From Dastarcus helophoroides (lineage: Eukaryota; Arthropoda; Insecta; Coleoptera; Bothrideridae): a DNA stretch of 64,000 nucleotides. The stretch is taken from positions 30,502,177 through 30,566,176 of the forward strand of contig CM053331.1 in NCBI GenBank assembly GCA_028583605.1, read 5' to 3'. The number at the start of each line of letters is the position of its first letter. Position 1 is the first letter of the stretch. Under the pieces are notes generated by a model, which saw only the letters and a list, made by a program, of their open reading frames with translations, ran no database searches and was not told where the DNA came from. A program made the position numbers and the translations under genes. This document shows, one piece after another, positions 33,166 through 43,748 of the stretch.

Positions 33166-34400
33166 TCTTCACTTCATACTCAAAAATTTGAGAAAGTTTT
33201 TTGCGAAATTCCAAAATTGTCGACCTAAAAATGATTTGATTGGTGTTTTTTAAGAATTCAATATTTTTTGAAAGTTTCACTTTTTCATTTAGTTTCAGGC
33301 AAAAAATTTGTCAAATATTTACCTTTTTTTTTAAAAAAAACTTTTAATTTTATCAAAATTTGGTTCTTATTTGTCATTTTTGCTTAATTTTGATTTTACT
33401 TAGAAAGTATTTTTTTGAGACATTTTTACTTTATTTTCAAACGTTAGGAAAATTTGACTTGTTTCGCAAAGTTTAATTAAATTCTCAATGTTTTCTTTAT
33501 TAAATTTAATTTAAAATTTAGATTTTTAGAGGTATTTAAATATTTGCTCTACATTTCTTTTAAATTCTTTTGATATATGAAGTTGCTATTTCTGCAATTT
33601 AGAAGTTTTTCTACAAAATTGCATTTTTTTGAAAATATAACTTCTTTCTTTGGTTGTAACTGGGATTTTTATTTTTTTACCATATTTCCTTTTAAATCGA
33701 ATTTCTGAGGAAACGATTTTTAGTAATTTTAAATATTTTCTCTATATTTTGCCTCTTTTCTGGAAATTTCTTATGCAAACTTTTTTGTCTCAAACTTTAT
33801 AGATTTCACTCAAACTGTCTTTTATAAAAATAGAGTAATTGTTTAAAATCCTAAATTTGCTCTGAAGATTCCAAAGTTTTAGATTCCAGATTTTTAAGGT
33901 CTTTGATATTTTTGATTTTGAGCTCAAAATAAGGTTTTTCCTGGAGGTTTAGTCTTTTTTTTTTATAAATATTCATTTTAAATCTCAAAATTGTAGTTAA
34001 CATTTTTCCCCTAAAGCTTCGAGTCAGAGATTTAAAATTTTAACTTTTTGGGTTACCCTCCTAATTTCCACTTTTGTACGTAATCAAGTTTACATAGTTA
34101 TTTCTAAAACTTTTGCAGGGATACGAATTGTTTTTTTTTTAATATTTTTATTTTTATCCGAAATTTTCGACATTTTTTTTTACAATTTGAAGATTATACT
34201 AGAAAATCTCTTAATAAAATTCTCATACCAAAATATCCTCTTTGACATATTTGCCGCCAACTAGGAGACAATTCGTAGTTAGTCTTTCATGTCTTAAGGC
34301 AACTAGGAGTTACCTCGTAAAATATTATTATTTTTATAGCTTTCTATGGGTAAGTTGATTAAAATAAATGCCAACTACTAGGGTTAGCTTTCTCAGTATG
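33166..34400 (-). repeat. Pyrimidine-rich low-complexity block
   Basis: Same filler continuing after the tandem copies to the mariner insertion. No gene seen. Confidence 0.5.
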
Positions 34401-34403
34401 TTA

Positions 34404-35307
34404 CGAGGGTAAATCAAATATAAACTGGAATTTGTTTTTAAAAATTTATTGGTCCAATATACATATATGAAAGTTATTAACTTTTTTTCTACATAATCTC
34501 CTGATTTTGTTATGCTTTTTTCCAACGGATTGGGAGTTTTTTAATGTAATCATCATAAAAAGAAGGGAGGCGTGTTTGCAGCCAATTGCGCACAAATGTC
34601 TCAACAGCAGCATCATCATGGAATCGTTCACCTCCTAGAGCATTTTTCAGTGGCCCAAACGTCTGATAATCGCATGGTGATAAGTAAGGACTATAAGGAA
34701 GGTGTTCTAATGTTTTCCAATGCATTTCCTCTAATTTTTGATGTGTCAGATTGGCTGAATAAAGATAGGAATTGTCGTGAAGCAAAATCATATTTCTGAC
34801 CGAAAAGTCGCGCCTCTTCCGCCGATATGCACGTTTTGCTTCATCCAATAGCTGGCAGTACTAGGCTGCATTAACGGTACGATGTTCATGCAGAAAATCG
34901 ACGTACACAACTCCTTTAAAATCGCAAAACACTGTCGCAAGAACCGACGACGGGCATAGGGTTCATTTTCAACTTCAGTTCTTTTTTCAAAAAATTGTTT
35001 GTGCCATTCATACACTTGAGTCTTTTTCAAACAAGTATACCCAAACTGTGCTTCTAGTCTGCGAAAAATTTCAGCGGGCTTTACACCTACAACGGCTAGA
35101 AATGTAATTATAATGCGCTGCGCAACGTGCGGATGAACCTTTTGCTCACTCATTGTATTTACAACTGACAAACGGCGAGAATGGAATTCGCTTTAGCGCA
35201 GGAAGTCAGGTGATATCCCTATCTAACATGTCTAAGAGTATGAATACACTCTCGACGCCACCATGGCAACATGATAGAAATTCCGGTTCATATTTGATTT
35301 ACCCTCG
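34404..35307 (-). mobile_element. Mariner-like element, internally deleted, copy 2, intact ends
   Basis: A complete pair of terminal inverted repeats, cgagggtaaatcaaatat on the left and atatttgatttaccctcg on the right, flanked by TA duplications (34402-34403, 35308-35309). Length is 904 bp, against about 1.3 kb for full-length mariners. The minus-strand transposase is broken (separate entry). It is inserted in opposite orientation to gene A, in the intron between 29554 and 38645. Confidence 0.95.
34504..35153 (-). pseudogene. Mariner transposase remnant, D,D34D
   Basis: Starts MSEQKVHPHVAQ at 35153. An N-terminal helix-turn-helix region follows (GVKPAEIFRRLEAQFG, KKTQVYEWHKQFFE). The frame then changes near 34930. 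In the new frame ATVFCDFKGVVYVDF gives the first catalytic Asp, an in-frame TAG follows, and HDN supplies the second Asp. SPCDYQTFGPLKNALGG supplies the third, with exactly 34 residues between the last two aspartates. About 400 bp around the WVPHEL linker is missing. Not functional. Confidence 0.9.
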
Positions 35308-35399
35308 TAATTTGGTTGGTTTTTAACCTTAAATATCTATACTAAGTAAGTTTCAACGTATAAAAATAATAATTATAAACTCCCAAAAACAAGTTTACT

Positions 35400-38300
35400 T
35401 GCATAAATGGTGTGAGGCAGCGAATGTGTTAAATTCGACATCCTTTTTTTCCAAATTTTAAGTTTAAACATGAAGTTTTTGCTTTTTACAAGAAAACCAA
35501 TTTTAATTCAAACATTTTCACTCCTTTTGAAAAATTTTGTTTTTTTATATCCAAACTTCCACCTTTCTCTTGAAATTCCATGCATTCATTTTTAAAATAT
35601 TTATTTTCTCTTTTTATTTCTTAGCTATTTAATCAAAATTTCGACTTCCCAGACAAGTCAATTTTATTTATAAAATTTTGGGCTCTAATTCTATAAATTC
35701 CAATTTATTTTTACATTTCAACTTTCTTTCGAACTTTTTACTTATTTTTCAAAATATTGACTTTAATCCCGAAGTATTTCATTTTTTGATGAGGTTAAAG
35801 TTTACTTATTTTTCAAGATATCCCGAAATCTAAAATTTTTGTTAAGATTACAAGTTTATTTATTTTTGAAAATATCGACTTTAATCTCGAAGTGTTTAAT
35901 TCTTTGGTAATCTTAAAGTTTACTTATATTTCAAAATATTTCGAAATCTCTCTTGTTAAGATTACAAGTTTACTTATATTTGAAAATATCGACTTTAAGT
36001 TTATACTTTTATTTTTACTTATTTCTTTAGTATTTCACCTAGACTCCAAAATTCATTTTTTTTAGCAGATTTTGTTTTCTTTCAAATGTTCTATTTTTTT
36101 CTAGAGGTTTAAGCTAAAAAATTGGGTACAAATTACCATTTTTGACCAAATTTTGTTTATTTTTCTCAAAATGCTTTACTTGCAGACTTTACATTATTTC
36201 TCAAAAATTTAGACTTTACGATCGAAATTCATCTTTTTTCAGTTCATTCTATTTTAAAATTTTTAACTTTTTTCTTGCAACTCCAAGGTCTTAGCATAAA
36301 TTTGCATTTTTTTCGAACTAAATTTTACCCTCAGATGGATTTTTTTATGGAGAATATTTTTATTATTTTGTCATTAAATTCAAAACTTTGTTTCTTTCGA
36401 AATTGGAACTAAAACTTACAAAATCATTTGCACATTTGAATTTTTTTTTTGGAAATTTTGTTTTTCTTTTTGTAGTTTTGAACTTTTTAGCATTTTTCTA
36501 CGACGATTTGATTTTTTCATCTGAAAATTTAAAGTAAACGATTTCAGGTGTTTCTTATGTTATCTAGCCATTTTGATGTTGTTCTCTTAAATTTTCAGAT
36601 TTATTTCTTTTATAAAATTTTTACTTTGAACAGCAGCTCTAATCAACTTCAAATTTCTTTTAAAATTGTGGAATTCAAATCAAAATATTTTTTACAGGTT
36701 ACCAGTTTTTTGCTCAAAATTTATGGATTTTTAATAATTTTTAAATATCTTTAAGGCTGACAATGTGGTTTTTGGGGAGAGATGGCTTAGCTACGAAAAA
36801 CTCATTCCTAATTGAAGGCGTGGCCCCTTTTTTTGAAATTTACACAATTTTTCTAATTTAGACTTGCCATTTGTATAGTTTTTTTTCTAGCATTGTGACC
36901 TTAAAGTCAAAAATTTAAATTTTTCTCTAGGAACTAAAACTTTTCTCTTATTTATAAAATTTAAACCCCCTTTTGAATTTTAAATGAAGGATCGGAATTA
37001 ATGGGAGTTTTTTAAAAAATCTTCGACATTTTGCTCGAAAGTTAAGAAATTATAGTAAAAATTTAAGTGAGATTAAATTTGAGATTTCAAGAAATTTTTA
37101 TTATGAATTTCGATCATGTTCTTAAAGTTTAAACTGACTGAAAACTGACGGTTTTTAAAATTTGGACTATTTCCGGTTTTAAACTAAAATACGAAAATAA
37201 TAATAATAATTATTTTAAGCTTAAATTACAAATTTTAATAAAGATCTTAATATTTCAAAAACAATCAAATTGGTAAAAAAAATTGTAAAATTTAAATTCC
37301 AAAACAAAATTTTGATTCAAAAAATCAAATGCTCAAAATTGATAAAATAATTTAAAAATTTCAAAAAAATTTAACCTATAATAATATAAATATTTGCAAA
37401 ATTTTAACTCTAACTACGAAATTTTACAACTTTTTCTCAATTAAGTATTTGATTTTAGCTACAAAAGATTGACTTCTTAAAAATTTTTAAATCTCAAATT
37501 ATTTCCAAAATTTTGAGGTGTTTTCAAAATTTTGACTTTTTTTTAGTACTCATTCTTTTTAAATTGTGACTTCGTTTTAAAAAGTCTTAAAAATTTTAAA
37601 GTTGAAAATGTTGACATTATGGAAAATTCTACATTTTACGTAATTTTTCTAAAAATTTCTAGTCTTTAAATGTTTTGCTTTTTTTACTTACCATCGGTTC
37701 TTAATTGGATTTTTTTTAAATCTCGACTTTTTTTGCAATCCGACTCTTAGAATTCGACTTTTCTTAAAAAACTCCATATTTTTTATAAACTTCGATTTTT
37801 TGCAAATTTCACGATGTTTAAGAATTTGATTTTTTATTTCTACTCTTTTTACATTTCTCCACTTCATTTTCAATTTTTATTTAGAATTTCCAATTTTTTC
37901 GAAATTTCGACCTTTCCAACATTTTCACTTATTTTAAAAATTTTTATTTTTTTATGCTTTTTATAAATCTTATCACTTTTTTTGAAAATACAATTTTTTG
38001 TTAAAATTTGGATTTACTTATTAACCGTTTTTCAAAATTTCTCCTTTTTTTCACAATTTTTACTCAAGTATTTACATTTTGAAAATTTTGTCATTTGCAA
38101 AATAAAGCTTTCTCTAAAAAGTTTATAATTTTTAGAAAAACGCGATTTTTTTTTCAAATTTCTTTTTTTTCTCGAAATTTTCATTTTTTACGAAGTTTAA
38201 AAATTTGATTTTTTCATGAAAATATTGACTTTTTTACATTATGGATTTTTTTAAAACATTTCGACTTTTTCTAGAACAGCTGACTACCTATTTTGTAAAA

Positions 38301-38640
38301 TTATTTTGACTTTGTTCAGAGGAACTGAATTTTTGAAAATGGCAACTTTTGTAAACTTTGAAACTTTAAAATTTCCATCTTTTACTTGCATTGAAAATTT
38401 AGACTAGAAATTTTCGATTTTTATCGAAATTTTGATTTTTTATATACAAAGATTTCGACTTTTTTAAAAGTTGCGATATTTCAAATTCTCCACTTTTCTT
38501 TGCAAATCCCTGTCTTGATTAAAATGTCTACTTTTTCTCAAAATTAGTTACAATTATTTCTAAACTATTCTTAAACAATCTACAACTAAGCATAGGATTT
38601 TGTAAATTTTTATGTATGGTGATTAATGTAGTTTCTCTTT
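35400..38640 (-). repeat. Pyrimidine-rich low-complexity block
   Basis: Long filler of ttttcgacttttt, caaaattttgac and similar words, with some local duplications (gtttacttatttttgaaaat near 35800-35990). It ends abruptly at the acceptor before 38645. No exons seen. Confidence 0.55.
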
Positions 38641-38644
38641 TCAG

Positions 38645-38683
38645 GTGCGCGATATTCTAAATAAAGCTTTAACTTTCGTGTAG
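38645..38683 (+). CDS. Candidate 3' coding end of gene A long form, or 5' UTR of gene B
   Basis: After the acceptor tttctcttttcag (ending 38644) the phase-0 frame reads VRDILNKALTFV and stops at 38681-38683. This matches the phase-0 donor at 29555. A 12-codon open run is not strong evidence by itself. The same exon continues into gene B's start codon 45 bp after the stop, so this segment may simply be gene B's 5' untranslated leader. Confidence 0.3.
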   Translation: MRDILNKALTFV

Positions 38684-38727
38684 TCAATGCTTCTTGTAAA
38701 TGCTTAAGTAATAAGAAAGCAATAAAA

Positions 38728-39327
38728 ATGGCGCAGTTTGTAACTCACATTCAACCAACATTGATCGAAGCTTCCCACCATCATATTCCTCATCATCACA
38801 AAGATAAAGATCACCACCATAAGGAACATTCGGCGAAAGATCACCACGGAAAAGATCATCATGGAAAAGATCATCACGGAAAGGACCATCACATGAAGGA
38901 GCATCATGCAAAAGAACTCGGCAAAGTCGAGCACCATCGCCAATACTCTGATGGGAACTTGGAAGCGCATGGTAAAGATCAAAAGCCCCACGCGAGAGAA
39001 TTTCCTATTTTGCCCCAAGTTGCTCATGGAGACGTCCATGCGGATAACCATATTGAACATAAGAGAGACTCGGGTCATTATGTAGATTCGCATGGTGTGC
39101 CCCACAGCTTTCAGCTTCATTTTATCGATTCTCAGGGCATATATAGAGATTATCACGGGCATGGGGCTGATGAAGGGGAACAGTATCATAAAGATCATAA
39201 TGACGAAGAAAAAATTCAGAAAGATAACAGAGATTTTTCAGATGATAAATCGCCTTTGAAAAATAAGAAACCTTTACCACCCAAGTCTATTGATTTGAAG
39301 TCTTCCAAGAGTGTCGAAAATAAATTG
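38728..39327 (+). CDS. Gene B, exon 1: histidine-rich protein
   Basis: ATG at 38728 lies in a good insect start context (caataaaaATGG). The exon is exactly 200 codons and ends at a GTAAGT donor (39328) in phase 0. The N-terminus MAQFVTHIQPTLIEA lacks a signal peptide. A His cluster SHHHIPHHHKDKDHHHKEH is followed by a five-residue repeat GKDHH in three tandem copies with variant flanks (residues about 37-62). The rest is polar, with acidic and basic patches (DEGEQYHKDHNDEEK) and a basic Pro-rich end (KNKKPLPPKSIDLKSSKS). Divalent-metal binding or a structural, disordered role is plausible from composition only. I do not recognise a family. An acceptor at 38644 implies an upstream exon, possibly shared with gene A. 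Confidence 0.75.
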
Positions 39328-39618
39328 GTAAGTTTTTTGTTCCTCAGTTTGATGATCTTTTAAACTAAAACCGCAACTATCAATCAAAAAACGAACTTAG
39401 CAAACTGGCTTAGGGGTTGGTACAATTATATTGAAATGATAGTGACTTAAAATATTAAGTTACGATGAAAATAATACAAAATTTTGAGTAGCAATTTTGC
39501 TACTATACACATTTCTTTACATCATTGTCAACAGCATAGCATAAAAATTTGATTTTGTTGTATCCGCTCTGGGCAAGCTCACAGGCTTGATTAATATGTA
39601 ATATTTTAAACCCATTAG

Positions 39619-39735
39619 GTCATTTCTAATGATTTCAAGGGTGACAAATTGGGGATCGCAGCAAGTGGCAAAAGCACTGCAAAAGCTACTGCGGTCCGTC
39701 CCCCTGCAATTAAAATCAAACTAAACATCAGATAA
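39619..39735 (+). CDS. Gene B, last exon
   Basis: The acceptor taaacccattag ends at 39618. The phase-0 frame encodes 38 residues (VISNDFKGDKLGIAASGK, then STAKATAVRPPAIKIKLNIR) and stops TAA at 39733-39735. Phase, acceptor and open frame fit exon 1 across a 291-bp intron, giving a total of 238 aa. The short basic Ala/Lys-rich tail contrasts with the His-rich body. No AATAAA was seen close downstream. Confidence 0.65.
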   Translation, partial: VISNDFKGDKLGIAASGKSTAKATAVRPPAIKIKLNIR

Positions 39736-40305
39736 ACGAAGACCAATTTGATCTGACTTATCTGAGAGCGATAAGAACTCATGATAGATTGTTCTTATTT
39801 AACATTGTGCAGGATAAAAAATGTTGGCAACAAATATAGGCCATTTCAAAGTAAAGCTATAACAAGAGGTTTACGATTTGACTCTCTTCCAGTCAATATA
39901 TCAAATGGAAGAACTTGGGCGTCGTCAGACAGGCTGGAGCCCAATTGTCGCATAAGGAAAACATCCTGAATCGATTATATGCTTATTAAGAAGGCACCAT
40001 TGTTATATTCATTTTAAAATCACTTTTAAAGGCAGTTGCCCTATTTAAAAATCTTGCCCTTTCAGTTAAAGAAAGTGCATGTCTTTCGCAAACCTCAAAG
40101 TTGTGCAAAGAGGTGATTATGCTTTGAGTTCATTAGTGGATAGAAATTAACATGTCAGGCAAATTTTCTGTAAAGAAATAGTCGAATGTACCTCAGCTGA
40201 AAATCAGTGGCGTAGCTATGAGGGGGCACTATTGTGCACAAAGGGAGGAAGCCTTCTTACACTTTTCTCTTAAACCCAATTTAGAGTACACATTATTGGC
40301 TAACG
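39736..40305. other. 3' flank of gene B
   Basis: Moderately complex sequence without a convincing open frame. gtggcgtagctatgaggggg at about 40207-40226 is typical of dispersed-repeat ends. Confidence 0.4.
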
Positions 40306-41700
40306 TAAATGTCTCAACAATGAATCTAAAACAATGGGAGTAATTTTCCGAGAGTTTGGGGACCTAGGCCAACAATAAACTTGAAATTTATGATGTAGGC
40401 CTGATTCGATATAATTCTATAAAATTTCGAGGAAAAATCGTTGGTCCTTAGACTCAATTTGAAGTATATCGGTGGTAACAGTATCTTGGTACACCCCCTA
40501 TTATTTCTTTATTTATAAAGATAAAATTGCTACACTTAATTTTCTTATAAAATGTTAAATTCTGACATAAAAATGGTATTCCTACTAATCTCACTAAAAA
40601 CTAATACCAACATTTGGATTTTAAATGGAACATCCTGTGTATTATTAGGTACATTTTTGGAATCTGCACAATTTTCTGAATACACGTAAAATAAGTTTTT
40701 TTTTTGTTGGAACAGACTGGTCGTTGGTTATCTTTAAAAATTGAAATACAAATCTTGTCCCCTGAAACCAAGAAGACGGTTTCAGGGGACAAGATGTGTA
40801 TTTCAATTTTTTAAAGTAAGTGTTTTTTAAAGGATCCAAAATTTTTTTGGTCCCCTTTTATTGTTCAGTCTAGAAGGCAATGAAATTCTAATTATTATAA
40901 ATGAATTACATTAAGGCTACAAAAATCAAATCACGTGGAAAAAGGTGTATTTGATTTTCTTATCATGTGATAAAGGTAACAAAAAAGGCTTTTATATAAT
41001 AACTTCATTTTTTAAATGGCACTATATAGGTGCTGTGGTACGACGAAAAAGTATGATCAATGGCGAATCTAACCATATTTTCATTTTTGCTGTAAAATCA
41101 ATAGAACTGGAGTTACAGTCAAAAGAATTGAAAACATTCAGTTTCATTTTATTTGAGAAGAGAAAATTGACTCTCCCTAAGTTTTCCTGATTACAATTTT
41201 TGCAACGGTAATGTGGTCGGTTAGAGTTAATTAGGATGAGTCATGATTTTCTAGGGTGGAATAAAAATTGGACCAATTTTGTCGATACTTTAAAAGTCAT
41301 TTATTTTATGTATATTGTATTCAGAAAATTGTGCAGATTCCAAAAATGTGTTAATATATGGGGTGTTCCATTTAAACATCAAAAGCTTGTGTAACAACAG
41401 TTGGATTGTCATTTTTATGTCAAAATTTGACATTTCACGAGTACATCAAGTGTCACAAGTTTAAAAATTTTATCTTCATATATAAAGAAATGATTATGAG
41501 AGTACCATGATCCTGTTGGAGCCTGTACATTGTTTGTTTAGCAGAAATTTTGTAGGGCTGCAGGCTGCATCCGCAAATGTCCCAATAGTGAATTTAAAGT
41601 CATAGGGGTAATTAGGACAGAGCTTGTGTCTAAGGCAACAAAAAAGTTAAAATTTATAAAAATTTATTCATTTTAATTCAACACAATTTTAAGAAAAACT
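40306..41700. mobile_element. Nested direct/inverted repeat structure
   Basis: Inverted arms at about 40495-40700 and 41290-41510: gaatctgcacaattttctg at 40661 on the left against cagaaaattgtgcagattc on the right, and aaaaatggtattcc against a gtcatttttatgtc pair further out. Outside them lies a direct repeat: acgtaaatgtctcaacaatga (40306 on) aligns with gcaaatgtcccaatagtga (41574 on) through gggagtaatt/ggggtaatta and caacaataaac/caacaaaaaag. FB-A copy i is inserted between the inverted arms. It looks like two related elements in opposite orientation, or one foldback with duplicated flank. Confidence 0.6.
40706..40815. repeat. FB-A foldback repeat, copy i, minimal hairpin
   Basis: Only the outer 45 bp or so of each arm remains (ttggaacagactggtcgttg ... 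cccctgaaaccaagaag/acggtttcagggg). The inner half is deleted precisely at the hairpin tip. Confidence 0.9.
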
Positions 41701-43680
41701 TGTTTGTTAAAAGTAATTTAAAAGTTAAAATTTATGGAATGAAAAATTGCTAATTTAAAAAAAAATCGAAATCTCCATAGAAAATTGGATAATTTTTAAG
41801 TCACTCTATCGAATTTTTGAAAGTTAAAATTATACCAAAAACTGTAAAAATTGGGAATTGAAAATAACCAAAAATCATCAATATTTTCAGGAAAAAAAGG
41901 AATTTATGAAAATCTTCAAAGTTAAAAATTAATTTCAATTTAAAGTTTTAAGAAAAAAATTTATTTAAAAAATGAATAATGAATGTTCGTAGTTTCGTAA
42001 AAAATCAAAAATTTCAACTGGAAGTCTACAGGGTGTAACTCGAAAATGACGAATTTCGAATGTAACGACGAATTTTGATGAAAACATATAAAATTTTGAA
42101 TAAGGAATTATGAGATTTTCAGCAACTGTTCAAAAAATGGATAATGAAGGTTCGTAGTTTTGCGAAAAATCAAAAATTTTAACTGGAAGTCTACAGGATG
42201 TAGCTCGAAAAGGACGAATTTTGAGTGTAAGGACAAATTTTGATGAAAACATATAAAATCTTTAGTAAGGAATTATGTGACTTTCAGCAAATGTTCGAAA
42301 TAAAGCTCGGAATTACAAAAAAAATTAAACTGTCAAAAAAAAACGATATCTTCTGAAATGTTAAAAATTTGGAATTTGAGTCAAAGATTAAATAAAGATT
42401 ATAAATAAGGTGGACATTGGGGTATTTTAACAACAAATTTCAAATATGTGGAGCAGAAAATCGAAATTTGTAAAAAATATGGAGATTGTCAAAAAAATTG
42501 AATTAAGAGAGTGGGTATTTTAAAAGAATTGAAATATTCAGAAAAATCGAAATAAAGTAAAAACGGGTAGAAATTTAAAAAAATTACAAAATTCAAAGAG
42601 AACGTCTAGAAAAAATACTAATGTCGAAATTTACAAAAAAAATCTAAATTTTTAAATAATTTTCAAAATTTTCAAAATCAAAACTTTCAAGATTTCCTAA
42701 AACGAATTAAAAATTCTCTACCAAAAGATCTGCAAAAAAGTCGATATTTTGAAAAACATAAAATTTTGGAAGAAACAATCGAGGTTATTAGAAAAATTCG
42801 AAATTTTAAAATTTCTAATAAATCAAGCTTTTGTAACTAAAATTAAATTTTGGAGGAAAAAATATAAAATTTTGTAGTTGAACTTAAAAATTTGAAAATA
42901 AATTTTATATTATGCGATAATTTTTCTGAAATTTGACTTTTTATAAAAATTATGAGAAACAGATTAGATATTTTATTTTCATAGTCAAAATTTTCAAACT
43001 GAAACAAAAATTGTCCACTTTTTCACTCAAAAATGTATTTATTTTGGAATTTTGACAGCTGTATCAAAATTGGTGGTTAGCGCTTAAAATATTGATTATT
43101 TTTCTCGCTTTAACTGAAAACCAGAAAGGAATTTAAATTTAAGTTTTAGAAAATGTTTAAATTTTAAGTCAATTAAGACTTAGAACAAATTATCAGGATT
43201 TATTAATAATTCTCTCTCCAAATTTCAACCCTAATCCTATTTCAGTTTTTAAGATACTTTCTAAACTTTCAACCAAAATCTGGAACATTCGAGGTTTTTT
43301 CAAAATTTCCAGTTAATTTCGGATCTTAACTCGAAACTCCAAAGAGGGTTTCAAATTTGACAATTAAAATTTAATTACTAAGAACAAAGTTATAATTTCA
43401 AGAAAAAGTGGAAAACGAAGGCTCGGAGTTTTGCGAAAAATCAAAAATATAAAGTAGAAGTGTTCAGGTTGAAACTCAAAAAAGACAAATTCCGCGTGCA
43501 ACATCAATTTTTTTTTAAATATAAAACGTGTAACACGAAATTTTGAGATTTTTGTCAAATTTTCGAAATAAAACTCAAAGTTACAAAAAAACTGAAATTG
43601 TCAAAAGAAATTAAAATTTCCGAATTTTTCAATATTTGGAATTCGAGTCAAACAATAAACAAAAAGGTGTAAATTTTAGA
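41700..43680 (+). repeat. Purine-rich filler with ~165-bp tandem duplication
   Basis: Within purine-rich filler, a unit of about 165 bp is tandemly duplicated at about 41975-42305 (ttcgtagttt at 41986 and 42151; aactggaagtctacaggg/gatg; gatgaaaacatataaaat). A diverged third copy is at about 43405-43565 (gttttgcgaaaaatcaaaaa, gaagtgttcaggttg). Confidence 0.75.
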
Positions 43681-43681
43681 A

Positions 43682-43748
43682 AATATTTCATGACAAAATA
43701 ATTAAAATATCTCAATGAGATATTTTAATTTTTTTGTTATGAAATATT
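43682..43748. repeat. Palindrome at left edge of satellite array
   Basis: aaaatatctca and its complement tgagatatttt meet at 43714. The arms extend about 30 bp each way (atttcatgacaaaa ... ttttgttatgaaat). It lies just before the first satellite unit. Confidence 0.75.

Noticed and set aside
38684..39198. Minus-strand Met/Ile-rich frames opposite gene B
   Set aside because: They are complements of the CAT/CAC His codons of gene B; composition is an artefact.
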